Positions 1 through 8,382 of a stretch of 64,000 bases of DNA are shown here, one piece after another. Source of the stretch: Methylomicrobium agile (lineage in GTDB: Bacteria > Pseudomonadota > Gammaproteobacteria > Methylococcales > Methylomonadaceae); contig NZ_JPOJ01000001.1 of assembly GCF_000733855.1 (NCBI RefSeq), positions 2,294,001 to 2,358,000 on the forward strand, read 5' to 3'. The position numbers were made by a program, and so were the translations under genes. A model generated the notes under the pieces. The model saw only the letters and a program-made list of their open reading frames with translations. It was not told the origin of the DNA and searched no databases. How positions within the stretch are numbered: the stretch's first letter is position 1; each line of letters starts with the position of its first letter.

Positions 1-1208
<1,208 letters not shown>

Positions 1209-1249
1209 ATAAATCGTAGGCATCAGCCGTAGCCCAACATGAAGCTCCG

Positions 1250-1548
1250 CGATGGTTTTCGATCGATGGGTTTCGGCTGGCGCCTCTCGGCAACTGCTTC
1301 CTGCGTTGCCCTCGATCGCGTGTTCCACCTTCCCCATCCGTGGTGTCGTACCTCCTGCATGAATGCCAGGGATGCGTGAATGCAGCGATTGCACGACTGC
1401 AGGGAGGCAAGAGGTAGGACAACGCAAGAAGCGGTTGCCGAGGAGCAAATCTCTGCCCATGCAGTCGTCTTTTTCAAAGAGGGGAATGAATCATCCGCTT
1501 TTCATCACAATCGCATTCGGAAAGTTATTTCCTACCGGGACCTAAAGA
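1250..1548. repeat. Dispersed intergenic repeat, copy A (about 290 bp)
   Basis: The space between tadA and the converging flippase gene holds no gene. Almost all of it is a repeat that reappears in the opposite orientation at about 40437-40735. Shared landmarks are GATTGCACGACTGCAGGGAG, GAATCATCCGCTTTTC and the TTTTTCAAAGAGGGG box. Identity looks high, roughly 80-85 percent by eye, with small indels. Two short reading frames inside both copies are similar to each other only because of the repeat and have no ribosome binding site. The 3' end runs slightly into the flippase stop region. Confidence 0.75.
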
Positions 1549-3045
1549 TTTGCCGGAATCACCAGCCGGCAATTTTTTTCGAAAATGGAACAAGCCGCGA
1601 AACTCGAACAGTGCGGCACTCAGCAAATAGCTTCCCATCAATAAAGTACCTGCCTGCCAGTTCCTGAAGCCGTAAGTCAGCAACGGCTCACGGGCGAAAT
1701 ACAGGCCAAGCCCGAAAGCGATATAAAAAGCGATCCGTTTCAGATCGTAGGCGACCGGGTAGTATCTTCGCCCCAACAGGTACGAAACGACAGCCATCGC
1801 TGCATAGCAGGCCAGCGTCGCCCAGGCCGAACCGACATAGCCGTACAGCGGAATCCACCACAGGTTCAGGCCGACCGTGATCAGTGCGCCGCCGAGCGAA
1901 ACGAACGCGCCCATCAGCGTCCGGTCGGTCAGCTTGTACCAGATCGACAGATTCACATAAATGCCCAGAAACAGGTTCGCGAGCAGCAGGATCGGCGTCA
2001 CGCCGAGCCCTGCCCGGTATTCCCGGCCGATGAAATACTGGAAGAAATCGATGTACAGGGTGACCAGCAGAAAGATCGCCATGCAGAAAATCACGAAATA
2101 TTTCATCACGTCCGCATAGACCCGGCGCGCATCGCTCCTGTCCGCGTAGGCGAAGAAAAACGGCTCGGCCGCATAACGGAATGCCTGGATGAACAGCGAC
2201 ATCAGGATCGACAGCTTGTAACAGGCGCTGTAGATCCCGAGCATGCGCATGTTGGTCAGCGGGTCGTGCGGCAACAGATATTTCAGCAAGGCCCGGTCCA
2301 GCATTTCATTGACGATGCCGGCGAAACCGATCACCACCATCGGCAGCGAATAACCGACCATCTTTCTGAATAAAACGCTGTCGAAGCCCCAAATCAACCC
2401 TTTCAGTTGCGGCGTCAACAGCACGAATTTGACCCCGCTCGCAGCCAGATTCGCGATGAACACGTAGCCGAGGCCGATGCCGGGGTCATAGATCGGCGCA
2501 AACCAGACGTGCTCGTTCTTCGCGTACAGCGGCGGACAATAGGCGATGAAAAACAGGCTCAGGCCGACCGTGACCCCAATTTCGATGATCTTGATCCCCG
2601 CAAACCGGAACGCCTTGTTTTCGGCCCGAAGCCTTGCGAACGGAATCGAGGCGATCGCATCGAGCCCGAGAATGATCGCAAACCACTCCACATATTCGGG
2701 GTGATGGGCATAATGCAGCGCCTCGGAGAGCGGTGTCCGAATAAGCCCTATCAGCAGCAGAAAAGCAAGGTTGACCCCCAGCACAAACCACAACGCGGTC
2801 GAATAGGCGCTGTCGCGCTGCGGATTGCTTTTGTCGCGGAAGCGGAAATAGCCGGTCTCGAAGCCGAACACCAGCAATACCGCAAAGAATCCGGCATAGG
2901 CGTAAAACTCCGACACCACCCCGTATTCCGCGGCCGAGAAATGGTAGGTATAAAGCGGCACCAGCAGGTAATTCAAAAACCGCCCGAAAATGCTGCTCAG
3001 GCCGTAGATGGCGGTTTGCGAGGCGAGTTTTTTGATGATGCCCAT
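1525..3045 (-). CDS. Oligosaccharide flippase family protein (Wzx/MATE-like)
   Basis: 506 aa, very hydrophobic, with about 12-14 predicted membrane helices spread over the whole length. It starts MGIIKKLASQTAIYGLSSIF, typical of polysaccharide transporters that flip undecaprenyl-linked sugars across the inner membrane. A long run of alternating helices and short loops with Arg/Lys on cytoplasmic turns supports this. No glycosyltransferase or polymerase gene is adjacent, so the substrate cannot be told. Upstream the gene faces the accessory island; downstream it converges on tadA. Its end is overlapped by a dispersed repeat. Confidence 0.85.
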   Translation of the reverse strand: MGIIKKLASQTAIYGLSSIFGRFLNYLLVPLYTYHFSAAEYGVVSEFYAYAGFFAVLLVFGFETGYFRFRDKSNPQRDSAYSTALWFVLGVNLAFLLLIGLIRTPLSEALHYAHHPEYVEWFAIILGLDAIASIPFARLRAENKAFRFAGIKIIEIGVTVGLSLFFIAYCPPLYAKNEHVWFAPIYDPGIGLGYVFIANLAASGVKFVLLTPQLKGLIWGFDSVLFRKMVGYSLPMVVIGFAGIVNEMLDRALLKYLLPHDPLTNMRMLGIYSACYKLSILMSLFIQAFRYAAEPFFFAYADRSDARRVYADVMKYFVIFCMAIFLLVTLYIDFFQYFIGREYRAGLGVTPILLLANLFLGIYVNLSIWYKLTDRTLMGAFVSLGGALITVGLNLWWIPLYGYVGSAWATLACYAAMAVVSYLLGRRYYPVAYDLKRIAFYIAFGLGLYFAREPLLTYGFRNWQAGTLLMGSYLLSAALFEFRGLFHFRKKLPAGDSGKSLGPGRK

Positions 3046-3227
3046 TCGATGTAATGTCGTATTTGAAGCTGAAATTATACAGGAATGCTTTCAATCGCTT
3101 CATTGCGGATTTATCAAGATTTAATCCTGGAGTCGCTTGAGCGGCATGGCTATTCGCCAGCTCAATAGCTTTGCTCAGCGGATCATCCGGCTGAGTTCAG
3201 ATAAGAGGATGATAAGGACCATAGCGA

Positions 3228-3317
3228 GTAGGGCGGTTTCGCGCCAGCAAACCGCCATGCCAAACGAAGCGCCGGTACGCCGTTTCGGTGGATTGGCTAA
3301 CGGCGAATCCATCCTAC
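3228..3317. repeat. GTAG-type BIME: REP pair (GGCGGTTT and GGTGGATT families)
   Basis: Two REP-like hairpins in opposite orientation. The left one is GTAG followed by GGCGGTTT...AAACCGCC; the right one, read on the minus strand, is GTAG followed by a GGATGGATT...AATCCACC hairpin with one mismatch. The spacer carries GCGCCGGTACGCCG. The same pair occurs inverted at 6870-6959. The GTAG foot plus hairpin is the architecture known for REPs mobilised by REP-associated tyrosine transposases. Confidence 0.75.
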
Positions 3318-3370
3318 AATTCATTCACTTTACGGGTTTCCCACAAACTTCCACGGCGTTGATATATGCC

Positions 3371-3853
3371 CTATCCAGCGTTCGTGCTTTTATCGAGGGC
3401 AGAGGATAAGGAATTGATTTGTTTTAATTGGCTAATTTGCTCTTTCAGTTGAGAAATTTGCTCTTTTAAAAGTTGATTTTCTACCGCTTTTACTTCGTCG
3501 AGTTTAGCTTGCATCTCTTCCAGCTTATCGCGTAATTTTTCGTCTTCCGGGCTACGATGGTACTCATTACATTGCTTTTCTATATTTTGGTTAGCTTGGG
3601 TGTTCTGATTTCCTGTTAAATAGAAGACAACTCTCTCTTTGTCGTCTAAGAAGTAGTTAACGTCAACACTATAAAAATTCGCCAATTGAACTAAACGAGA
3701 AAGGCAGATATCCGTTTTACCTAATTCAATATCGCTGTAAGTATTGCGGCAAACATGCAGCTTTTCAGAGGTTTGTTCTTGGGTCCATCCATTAACTAGA
3801 CGCAACTCTTTTATCTTTTTGCCAATTTTAATTTGTAGTTCTTGAGTGTTCAT
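3371..3853 (-). CDS. XRE-family HTH regulator with C-terminal coiled coil
   Basis: 160 aa. Residues about 8-62 form a lambda-repressor-type helix-turn-helix (KELRLVNGWTQEQTSEKLHV, then NTYSDIELGKTD and LANFYSVDVNYFL). Residues about 103-150 are a strong coiled coil with a repeated LKEQISQLK heptad pattern, probably for dimerisation. The gene is AT-rich compared with the flanking housekeeping genes, which suggests transfer. It stands alone, divergent from the small-gene island to its right; no toxin partner is visible. Target operator and role are unknown. Confidence 0.8.
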   Translation of the reverse strand: MNTQELQIKIGKKIKELRLVNGWTQEQTSEKLHVCRNTYSDIELGKTDICLSRLVQLANFYSVDVNYFLDDKERVVFYLTGNQNTQANQNIEKQCNEYHRSPEDEKLRDKLEEMQAKLDEVKAVENQLLKEQISQLKEQISQLKQINSLSSALDKSTNAG

Positions 3854-3965
3854 AGTGTAGGGAATTCGTTGACAAAATGTAGATTTTAAGTATGACGACT
3901 TTTCTTGCTGATTCTATCATAATTGAACCATCTGGTAGCGAGTGGGGTGGTTTCGAGTCAGCCGA

Positions 3966-4087
3966 GTAGGTCGGGCAACAGCTTCATCGTTGCCGATGTT
4001 AGATGGTAATTTTGCTTCGCTATTGCGACAATCTGAAGCCACTACCAATTGAAGCCCTGCAATGTCGAGCACAAAAAGCACGTCACG
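3966..4087. repeat. REP/BIME-like element, GTCGGGCAAC family, diverged copy
   Basis: Begins GTAG, then GTCGGGCAAC-AGCTTCATC-GTTGCC, a REP hairpin whose right arm has lost bases, and ends in an inverted REP remnant (GTCGAGCACAAAAAGCACGTC). The 122 bases in between match the complete copy at 6718-6846 and the middle part also recurs at 6382-6447. The rest of the gap between the XRE gene and the secreted protein (3854-4247) shows only AT-rich DNA and a triple 7-base direct repeat GCATTAG at about 4201-4219, just before the ribosome binding site of the next gene. Confidence 0.65.
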
Positions 4088-4247
4088 TCTATTCTTCTTA
4101 GGCGTTTGGCTAGATTTGTTGTTTGACGGGTTTGGTATGGCGTTTAGGATGTACTAAATTTTTCATATCATGAATATAAAAGAGTTTTATTTTTACAAGG
4201 CATTAGGCATTAGGCATTAACAATTAACCCGTAGGAGTATTCTTTAG

Positions 4248-4592
4248 ATGAAGAGTTTTGCAACTACCGTACTCGGTCTTCTTTTCAGCTTCTCTGCTAT
4301 CGCAGCAGGTAATATCGGACAATGTGTCTACCCGAAAACGACACAAGCGAAAGACGGTTCTCTCAAGTTCAAAAACACGGTATATATTTTTCGCAACCCG
4401 AATAGCAGGAGTGATAAAGTAGCCTTAACTACTTTTGAAGCATTCACTATCGGTGCAGAAGCTAAAGGTGGTTTTATTCAACTTATTGCAACGCCTGGCT
4501 GGGATACACCGCCGAATGAAAATGCAGGAAAATTAATTGGCTGGGCTAAGTTATCAGATTTTGATTTTCAAGAGTTACGCAACTGCAACTAG
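4248..4592 (+). CDS. Small secreted protein of unknown function
   Basis: 114 aa, preceded by TAGGAG about 12 bases upstream of ATG. An N-terminal signal peptide (MKSFATTVLGLLFSFSAIAA, cleavage probably after AIAA) predicts export to the periplasm. The mature part has two cysteines, one at each end (GQCVYP and ELRNCN), likely a disulphide, and a pattern of short strands (KNTVYIFRNPNSRSDKVA, GKLIGWAKLSDF) that resembles a bacterial SH3-like fold. This fold guess is inference. The stop codon sits inside the left arm of a 12-bp inverted repeat. Base use is AT-rich. Confidence 0.7.
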   Translation: MKSFATTVLGLLFSFSAIAAGNIGQCVYPKTTQAKDGSLKFKNTVYIFRNPNSRSDKVALTTFEAFTIGAEAKGGFIQLIATPGWDTPPNENAGKLIGWAKLSDFDFQELRNCN

Positions 4593-4708
4593 TAGCCAGT
4601 TAACATATTTTGTATTGCCAGCGAAGATTACCGCGCTAAAAGACCTACGAGGTTTTGTAAACTGTGTAGGTCTGATTTTACTTTTACTTCAATATGACTG
4701 GCTACTAG
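4589..4708. repeat. 120-bp palindromic element with 12-bp perfect inverted ends
   Basis: CTAGTAGCCAGT at 4589-4600 is matched exactly by ACTGGCTACTAG at 4697-4708. A second nested hairpin inside has arms AGACCTAC and GTAGGTCT. The left end contains the stop codon of the preceding secreted protein, so the element either inserted exactly at the end of the gene or supplied the stop and acts as its terminator. No protein is encoded. Confidence 0.65.
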
Positions 4709-4717
4709 CCCGCGTAG

Positions 4718-4865
4718 GTGCGATTAGCGAAGGAGGCTGTGAAAGTATTCGTTTTTTGAGATTTTCAGCACAATATGTAGTGTTCAAAATTTACAATATC
4801 CACAATAAGTGGGTGCTGATCTGAAAATTTCTGAATACTTTCACAGCCTCGAAGCATAATCGGAC
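4718..4865. mobile_element. MITE-like palindromic element, copy 1
   Basis: A non-coding element of about 148 bp with long imperfect terminal inverted repeats. The left end is GTGCGATTA plus GAGGCTGTGAAAGTATTCG; the right end is CGAATACTTTCACAGCCTC-like (written CTGAATACTTTCACAGCCTC) plus TAATCGGAC. The AT-rich centre holds ATTTACAATATCCACAATAA. A second copy in the same orientation lies at 5942-6088. Long TIRs, short length, no ORF and two near-identical copies 1.2 kb apart fit a miniature inverted-repeat element. No matching transposase is present in the window. Confidence 0.7.
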
Positions 4866-4912
4866 GCATGTTAGTGATCGCGATGCGGCGTCGGTTGCTG
4901 CCTCGCATGCGC
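4866..4912. repeat. Short structured repeat, copy 1 (GCATG...GTCGGTTGCTGCC)
   Basis: The 47 bases right after the first MITE-like element resemble 5889-5941, which lies just before the second. Both have GCATGTT, a GATGC(A/G)GC(A/G)TC core, CGGTTGCT(A/G)CC and end CGCATG. The core folds as a hairpin. The repeat may be part of a larger mobile unit or an independent recombination site; no function can be assigned. Confidence 0.4.
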
Positions 4913-4949
4913 GCTATGGCCCTCAATTTAAAACGTTAGGAGTTGATCT

Positions 4950-5288
4950 ATGAGTTTCTTTGGCAGCCTTATGAAGGGTCTTGGTGATGCGACGCAGAAT
5001 GCTGCGATTAAAGGGATTGCCTTGAGTTGGGAGAAAATCCGTTCAATATCTCCGGATAGGCTTGAAGAAATATATAAAGAACGGAGAGAGTCAAATCAAT
5101 ACGATATAGTTGGTGCGCTGGCCATTCTTGCTCTCTACCGAAATGCCCCTTACTCTTCTGTTAGTGCAGTTGGGAATGAAGAGCGTTGGAAGCGGACGAT
5201 TAATGGAATAAAGCGCACTATTGAGTTGGAAAATGGCAGGGAATTTGAAGAAATCCGTGAGGCAATTAGGAATTTCGAGAAGGGTTAA
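4950..5288 (+). CDS. Small protein of unknown function
   Basis: 112 aa; ATG is preceded by GTTAGGAG with good spacing. The protein is predicted to be mostly helical and charged (KIRSISPDRLEEIYKERRES, RTIELENGREFEEIREAIRN), with no signal peptide or membrane segment. I recognise no domain. It lies between two repeat elements and in front of the intron-like remnant, with base use typical of the AT-rich island. It could be a cassette-type gene; that is inference from its size and setting. Confidence 0.6.
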   Translation: MSFFGSLMKGLGDATQNAAIKGIALSWEKIRSISPDRLEEIYKERRESNQYDIVGALAILALYRNAPYSSVSAVGNEERWKRTINGIKRTIELENGREFEEIREAIRNFEKG

Positions 5289-5409
5289 TCTGGTTCTAAT
5301 CACTAATTCTTGGACAAAGGGAATGCCACCCTTTTCAACATCGCCAGACCTAGGATTTGTTATGCTTTCTAAACCGGGTGGACCCCAGTGCGAAACAAAC
5401 AACGTTGAA

Positions 5410-5482
5410 AAGCCCGGTGCGGTAATTCTGCTTGCCGGGATTTGTGAGGGGGCAGTCGGGCAACTGGCTGTCCTACCTTGAT
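5410..5482 (+). ncRNA. Candidate group II intron domain V/VI remnant
   Basis: Positions 5410-5442 have the layout of group II intron domain V: AAGC start, lower stem CCCGG/CCGGG, two-base bulge TT, upper stem GCGG/CTGC and a small AT loop, 33 nt in total. It is followed directly by a second stem (GGGGCAGT...ACTGGCTGTCC) ending CCTACC, as domain VI does with its unpaired A. The catalytic AGC faces GAT instead of GTT, so the ribozyme is probably dead. No reverse transcriptase gene is near. The remaining part of the gap (5289-5409) shows only a CTTTTCAAC/GTTGAAAAG inverted repeat. Confidence 0.4.
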
Positions 5483-5497
5483 GCAATAGAGGTATCA

Positions 5498-5869
5498 ATG
5501 GATAGCGTTACTGTTAACACCAAAGAAGAGTTATCACAAGCAAAGAACTCGAATGCGAGCGAAATTGTCGTTATAGGTGAACTTGCCAATAAGCTGAAAC
5601 GAGCCCAAAAAGTCACACTGCTTAGCGCTGGTACTTTAGCGGTAATTACAGCTTTGCTGGGCACAGCAACTATTACAGCGCCCGTTACAGGTGGTATGTC
5701 CTATTTTGTTGCGGCGCCTGCTGCGGCACTTAGCGGGCTTGAAATCGCCACTATCATTGTCGCGGCATCTTTAGGAATTAGCTTAATAATTGCTTTATTC
5801 AAAGGCTATGAGGAGATTGAGTATTCAAAGGAAAGACTTGTTTTGAGGCGCCGTAAGCCTAAAGCTTGA
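5498..5869 (+). CDS. Small inner-membrane protein of unknown function
   Basis: 123 aa. I choose the ATG at 5498 because an AGAGGT motif lies six bases upstream; a longer frame from 5432 would run through the intron-like remnant. Two strongly hydrophobic segments at about residues 40-60 and 78-100 are separated by an Ala/Pro-rich loop (ITAPVTGGMSYFVAAPAAAL). The C-terminus is charged (KGYEEIEYSKERLVLRRRKP) and should face the cytoplasm. I recognise the general look of a recurring orphan family from mobile DNA but know no function for it. Confidence 0.65.
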   Translation: MDSVTVNTKEELSQAKNSNASEIVVIGELANKLKRAQKVTLLSAGTLAVITALLGTATITAPVTGGMSYFVAAPAAALSGLEIATIIVAASLGISLIIALFKGYEEIEYSKERLVLRRRKPKA

Positions 5870-5888
5870 ATAAAAAACAGCCCGCGTA

Positions 5889-5941
5889 GCATGTTGAGTT
5901 GATGGTAGTTTCGATGCAGCATCGGTTGCTACCCCGCATGT
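5889..5941. repeat. Short structured repeat, copy 2
   Basis: Matches 4866-4912 with insertions. The core folds as GGTAG-TTTC-GATGC-A-GCATC-GGTTG-CTACC, a bulged hairpin. It sits directly upstream of the second MITE-like element, whereas copy 1 sits directly downstream of the first. No coding potential. Confidence 0.4.
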
Positions 5942-6088
5942 GTGCGATTACGCTTCGAGGCTGTGGAAGTATTCGTTTTTTGAGATTTTTAGCACAATAT
6001 GTAGTACTCAAAATTTACAATATCCACAATAAATGGGTGCTGATCTGAAATTTCTGAATACTTTCACAGCTTCCTTCACTAATCGCAC
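5942..6088. mobile_element. MITE-like palindromic element, copy 2
   Basis: Second copy of the element at 4718-4865, same orientation. Outer ends are GTGCGATTA (5942) and TAATCGCAC (6080-6088), a perfect 9-bp inverted pair. Inner arms are GAGGCTGTGGAAGTATTC and GAATACTTTCACAGC. The AT-rich centre matches copy 1 almost base for base. The right inner arm has TTCC where copy 1 has CTCG, so the copies have begun to diverge. Confidence 0.7.
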
Positions 6089-6229
6089 TTACGGCCCTTA
6101 AAGAATGGCTCTATGACATAAAAAATAGCAGCCTCAATAGTTCTCAAAGAAAGAGGCTATGGAAATCAAAACCAATAAATTTCAACCCCAAGATAAAGAG
6201 TGAAAATGTATAAGGTTAGAGGACCATTC

Positions 6230-6367
6230 ATGGCAAAAGGTAAGAAATGTCCAAATTGTGGCAATTGGACGATGCATGAACAAAGGCCAGAATACTAGTA
6301 TTGTTCCACTTGTGGTGCAGTAACATTTTGCTCAGAGGGGCGTTCCGTTTCGCTACGCACCCCTTAG
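6230..6367 (+). pseudogene. Small zinc-ribbon protein with in-frame amber codon
   Basis: ATG at 6230 is preceded by an AGAGGA motif. The frame reads MAKGKKCPNCGNWTMHEQRP, then EY and a TAG at 6296-6298, and continues YCSTCGAVTFCSEG to a second stop at 6365. The two CxxC knuckles (CPNCG and CSTCG) lie on opposite sides of the TAG, so only readthrough would give a zinc ribbon. Related proteins that I recall have about ten more residues between the knuckles, so a small deletion probably made the stop. The 3' end overlaps an attC-like hairpin. Confidence 0.5.
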
Positions 6368-6381
6368 AGCCATAGTTAGGT
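6318..6381 (+). other. attC-like bulged hairpin
   Basis: CAGTAAC at the left and GTTAGGT at the right are spaced as the outer boxes of an integron attC site. Between them GCTC/GAGC and AGGGG/CCCCT pair in nested fashion with bulges, leaving a GCG...CGC closed tip. The right box fits the GTTRRRY core; the left one deviates from RYYYAAC. The site directly follows and overlaps a small cassette-sized gene. It is a weaker candidate than the site at 57315. Confidence 0.35.
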
Positions 6382-6447
6382 GGTTAGATGGTAATCTTAC
6401 TTTGCTATTGCGGCAATCTGAAGCCGCTACCAAATTGAAATCTTGCA
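6382..6447. repeat. Internal fragment of the GTCGGGCAAC-family BIME
   Basis: The stretch from GGTTAGATGGTAATCTTAC to GCTACCAAATTGAAATC matches the middle of the elements at 3966-4087 and 6718-6846, including GTTAGATGG (also at about 3998) and CAATCTGAAGCCGCTACC. The hairpin ends are missing. It therefore looks like a truncated copy. Confidence 0.55.
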
Positions 6448-6475
6448 TATACGACAATAAAAAAGTGAATTTAAA

Positions 6476-6619
6476 ATGGCAATTGTATTTATAGTAGCTG
6501 TAGTATTTGGTATATTATTGGTAGTGAGCCCTAAAATTATATTTAGTTTGATTTCAGCAATAGTTAAAATTTTTGTTGCTTTTGTTTCCATATTTCTTAA
6601 AGGGCTCGGCTCAAAGTAA
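6476..6619 (+). CDS. 47-residue membrane protein
   Basis: ATG GCA ATT at 6476 to TAA at 6617-6619. The peptide begins MAIVFIVAVVFGILLVVSPK and continues with a second hydrophobic stretch (FSLISAIVKIFVAFVSIFL), ending KGLGSK. Almost every residue is hydrophobic with a few lysines, so one long or two short membrane helices are expected. Phe and Ile content is high and codon use AT-rich like the island. There is no clear Shine-Dalgarno sequence, only GTGAATTTAAA, so the call rests on composition. It could be a small hydrophobic toxin or a chance frame. Confidence 0.4.
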   Translation: MAIVFIVAVVFGILLVVSPKIIFSLISAIVKIFVAFVSIFLKGLGSK

Positions 6620-6717
6620 ATGCAGAATTTTTAATTATGCTTAATAAAAACAATTTTTTGCTGCACCAACAAACCCATAAGATGGATGAATTGTAGGGTA
6701 AATTCGCCGTTAGCCGG

Positions 6718-6846
6718 GTAGGTCGGGCAACAGCTTCATCGTTGCCCGACGTTAAGGGTCAATCTCACTTTGCTAGTGCGATAATCTGAAGCCGCTACCC
6801 AATTGAAACCCTGCAGTGTCGGGCACAAAAAGCGTGCCCGACCTAC
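6718..6846. repeat. Complete GTAG-type BIME, GTCGGGCA family
   Basis: Left REP: GTAG then GTCGGGCAAC-AGCTTCATC-GTTGCCCGAC. Right REP on the minus strand: GTAG then GTCGGGCACGC-TTTTT-GTGCCCGAC. The outer arms also pair (GCCGGGTAGGTCGGGC against GCCCGACCTACTCGGC). Just before it, at about 6693, another GTAG is followed by a partial GGTAAATTCGCCGTTAG REP. The gap from 6620 to 7089 is essentially a REP cluster and carries no gene. Confidence 0.8.
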
Positions 6847-6869
6847 TCGGCTCGTAAGGTGGATGAATT

Positions 6870-6959
6870 GTAGGGTGGATTCGCCGTTAGGCAATCCACC
6901 GGAACGGCGCACCGGCGCTTCGTTTGGCATGGCGGTTTGCTGGCGCGAAACCGCCCTAC
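6870..6959. repeat. GTAG-type BIME, inverted copy of 3228-3317
   Basis: GTAG plus GGTGGATT...AATCCACC hairpin at 6870-6900, then GGCGGTTT...AAACCGCC CTAC at 6931-6959. The whole element is the reverse complement of 3228-3317 with few differences, including the shared spacer GGCGCACCGGCGCTTCGTTT. Together with its partner it brackets the AT-rich island in opposite orientation. Confidence 0.8.
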
Positions 6960-7089
6960 TCCTGGTATATCTGGTTCATAGCGCATCGGGATTGCGCATC
7001 AAGATGGGCGTTTCGCGTTTTGAAACGTCTTTCTCTCAAGCCAGCAGTGTCGCAGTGGCTTGCGCGGAAAGATCCGTCCGCCTGTCGTC

Positions 7090-8382
7090 CTACTGTTCGG
7101 CCAATTCGCCGGCGATCCAGTGTTGTCCGGCTTCGGTCAGGCGGGCATCGATCACCCGGTTTTCGACCGATTTGTCTTGATTTACAATGCAGCCGACTTT
7201 CAGGTAGTTCGGGGTGTAGCCGAAGACTCGCTGCCGGTTATCGCCGCAAGGCTCGCTGTAGCCTTCCCACAACACCGGAAACTCGCGGCCCAGATTGTCC
7301 CGGTAGAATTTCAGCTTCATTTCTTCGGCCAGACGGTGCAGGTCGGCGCTACGCTGCTTTTTGACCGCATTGCCGACCTGGCCCGGCAGCGTGGCGGCCT
7401 TGGTGCCTTCGCGCCGGGAATAGGTGAAGATGTGGAGGTGGCCGAAGCCGGTCGCGGCAATGTAATCGACACTGTCCTGCCATTCCTGCTCGGTTTCGCC
7501 CGGAAAGCCGACGATGATGTCGGTCGTGACGTTGAAATGCGCAATCTGCCGGCGCAGGCGATGCACGATTTCAGTGAATTCCTGCGTTTTGCAGCGCCGC
7601 GCCATCCGTCGCAGCACGCTGTCCGAGCCGCTCTGCAAGGGCAGGTGCAAATGCGGCATCAGCCGGGGATTGTCGAACAATTCGAAAAAGCCGTCGTTCA
7701 ATTCCCAGGGTTCGAGCGAGCCGAGACGGATGCGCGGCATGTCCGTTTCGGCAAGAATCGCTCTAATGAGGTCGGTCAGGTTACAATTCAGGTCGCTGCC
7801 GTAGCCGCCGAGATGCACGCCGGTTAGCACGATTTCGGAGATGCCCTGGTTGTAGAGTGCGTGGATTTCCTCGATCACCGCCTCGATCGGCCGGCTTTTT
7901 TCTTCGCCCCGGGCCACGGTCACGATGCAGAACGTGCAGCGGTAGCGGCAGCCATCCTGGACTTTCACGAACGCGCGCTGGCGGCCGCGGGTAAACAGCG
8001 AAAATTCGCCGGGTTCGGTCGCCTGCGCGGGCATGCTGTCCAGGTTCAGTTCGTTCAGCGCTTTTTCGACCAGCTTGTCCTTGTCCCGGTTGCCGATCAC
8101 CAGGTCGACGCCCATTTCGGCCTCGGCTTCCTGCTGATTCAGCGTCGCGTAGCAGCCGCTGACGACCAGTTTCGCCTGCGGGTTGTCGCGGTGGATGCGG
8201 CGGATCGACTGGCGCGATTTGCGGGCCGCGTCGCGGGTCACCGCACAGGAATTCAGCACGATCAACTGGGCGGCTTCCGGCCGGGCGGTGATCCGATGGC
8301 CGGCGCGCTCGAAATCCTGCGCCCAGGTTTCGAGTTCCGCTTCGTTGAGTCGGCAGCCGAGGGTTTGCAAATGAACTAACAT
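7090..8382 (-). CDS. mtaB: tRNA (t6A37) methylthiotransferase MtaB
   Basis: 430 aa radical-SAM methylthiotransferase that turns t6A37 of ANN-reading tRNAs into ms2t6A. The N-terminal UPF0004 domain has the three cluster cysteines Cys10, Cys46 and Cys77. The radical-SAM motif is CRYRCTFC (Cys145, Cys149, Cys152), and the C-terminal part is TRAM-like. The start HLQTLGCRLNEAE matches the MtaB branch rather than MiaB or RimO (which carry longer leaders). ATG directly abuts the stop of the upstream SpmA/B-type gene (8383), so the two are one transcription unit. Confidence 0.93.
   Translation of the reverse strand: MLVHLQTLGCRLNEAELETWAQDFERAGHRITARPEAAQLIVLNSCAVTRDAARKSRQSIRRIHRDNPQAKLVVSGCYATLNQQEAEAEMGVDLVIGNRDKDKLVEKALNELNLDSMPAQATEPGEFSLFTRGRQRAFVKVQDGCRYRCTFCIVTVARGEEKSRPIEAVIEEIHALYNQGISEIVLTGVHLGGYGSDLNCNLTDLIRAILAETDMPRIRLGSLEPWELNDGFFELFDNPRLMPHLHLPLQSGSDSVLRRMARRCKTQEFTEIVHRLRRQIAHFNVTTDIIVGFPGETEQEWQDSVDYIAATGFGHLHIFTYSRREGTKAATLPGQVGNAVKKQRSADLHRLAEEMKLKFYRDNLGREFPVLWEGYSEPCGDNRQRVFGYTPNYLKVGCIVNQDKSVENRVIDARLTEAGQHWIAGELAEQ

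Noticed and set aside
1380-1667. Small protein in the 290-bp repeat (also 40380-40652 on the other strand)
   Set aside because: The two peptides resemble each other only because the DNA is a repeat; no ribosome binding site, and the frame runs into the flippase gene.
4866-5941. attC sites at the GCATG...GGTTGCT repeats
   Set aside because: They fold, but lack paired RYYYAAC and GTTRRRY boxes at the right spacing.
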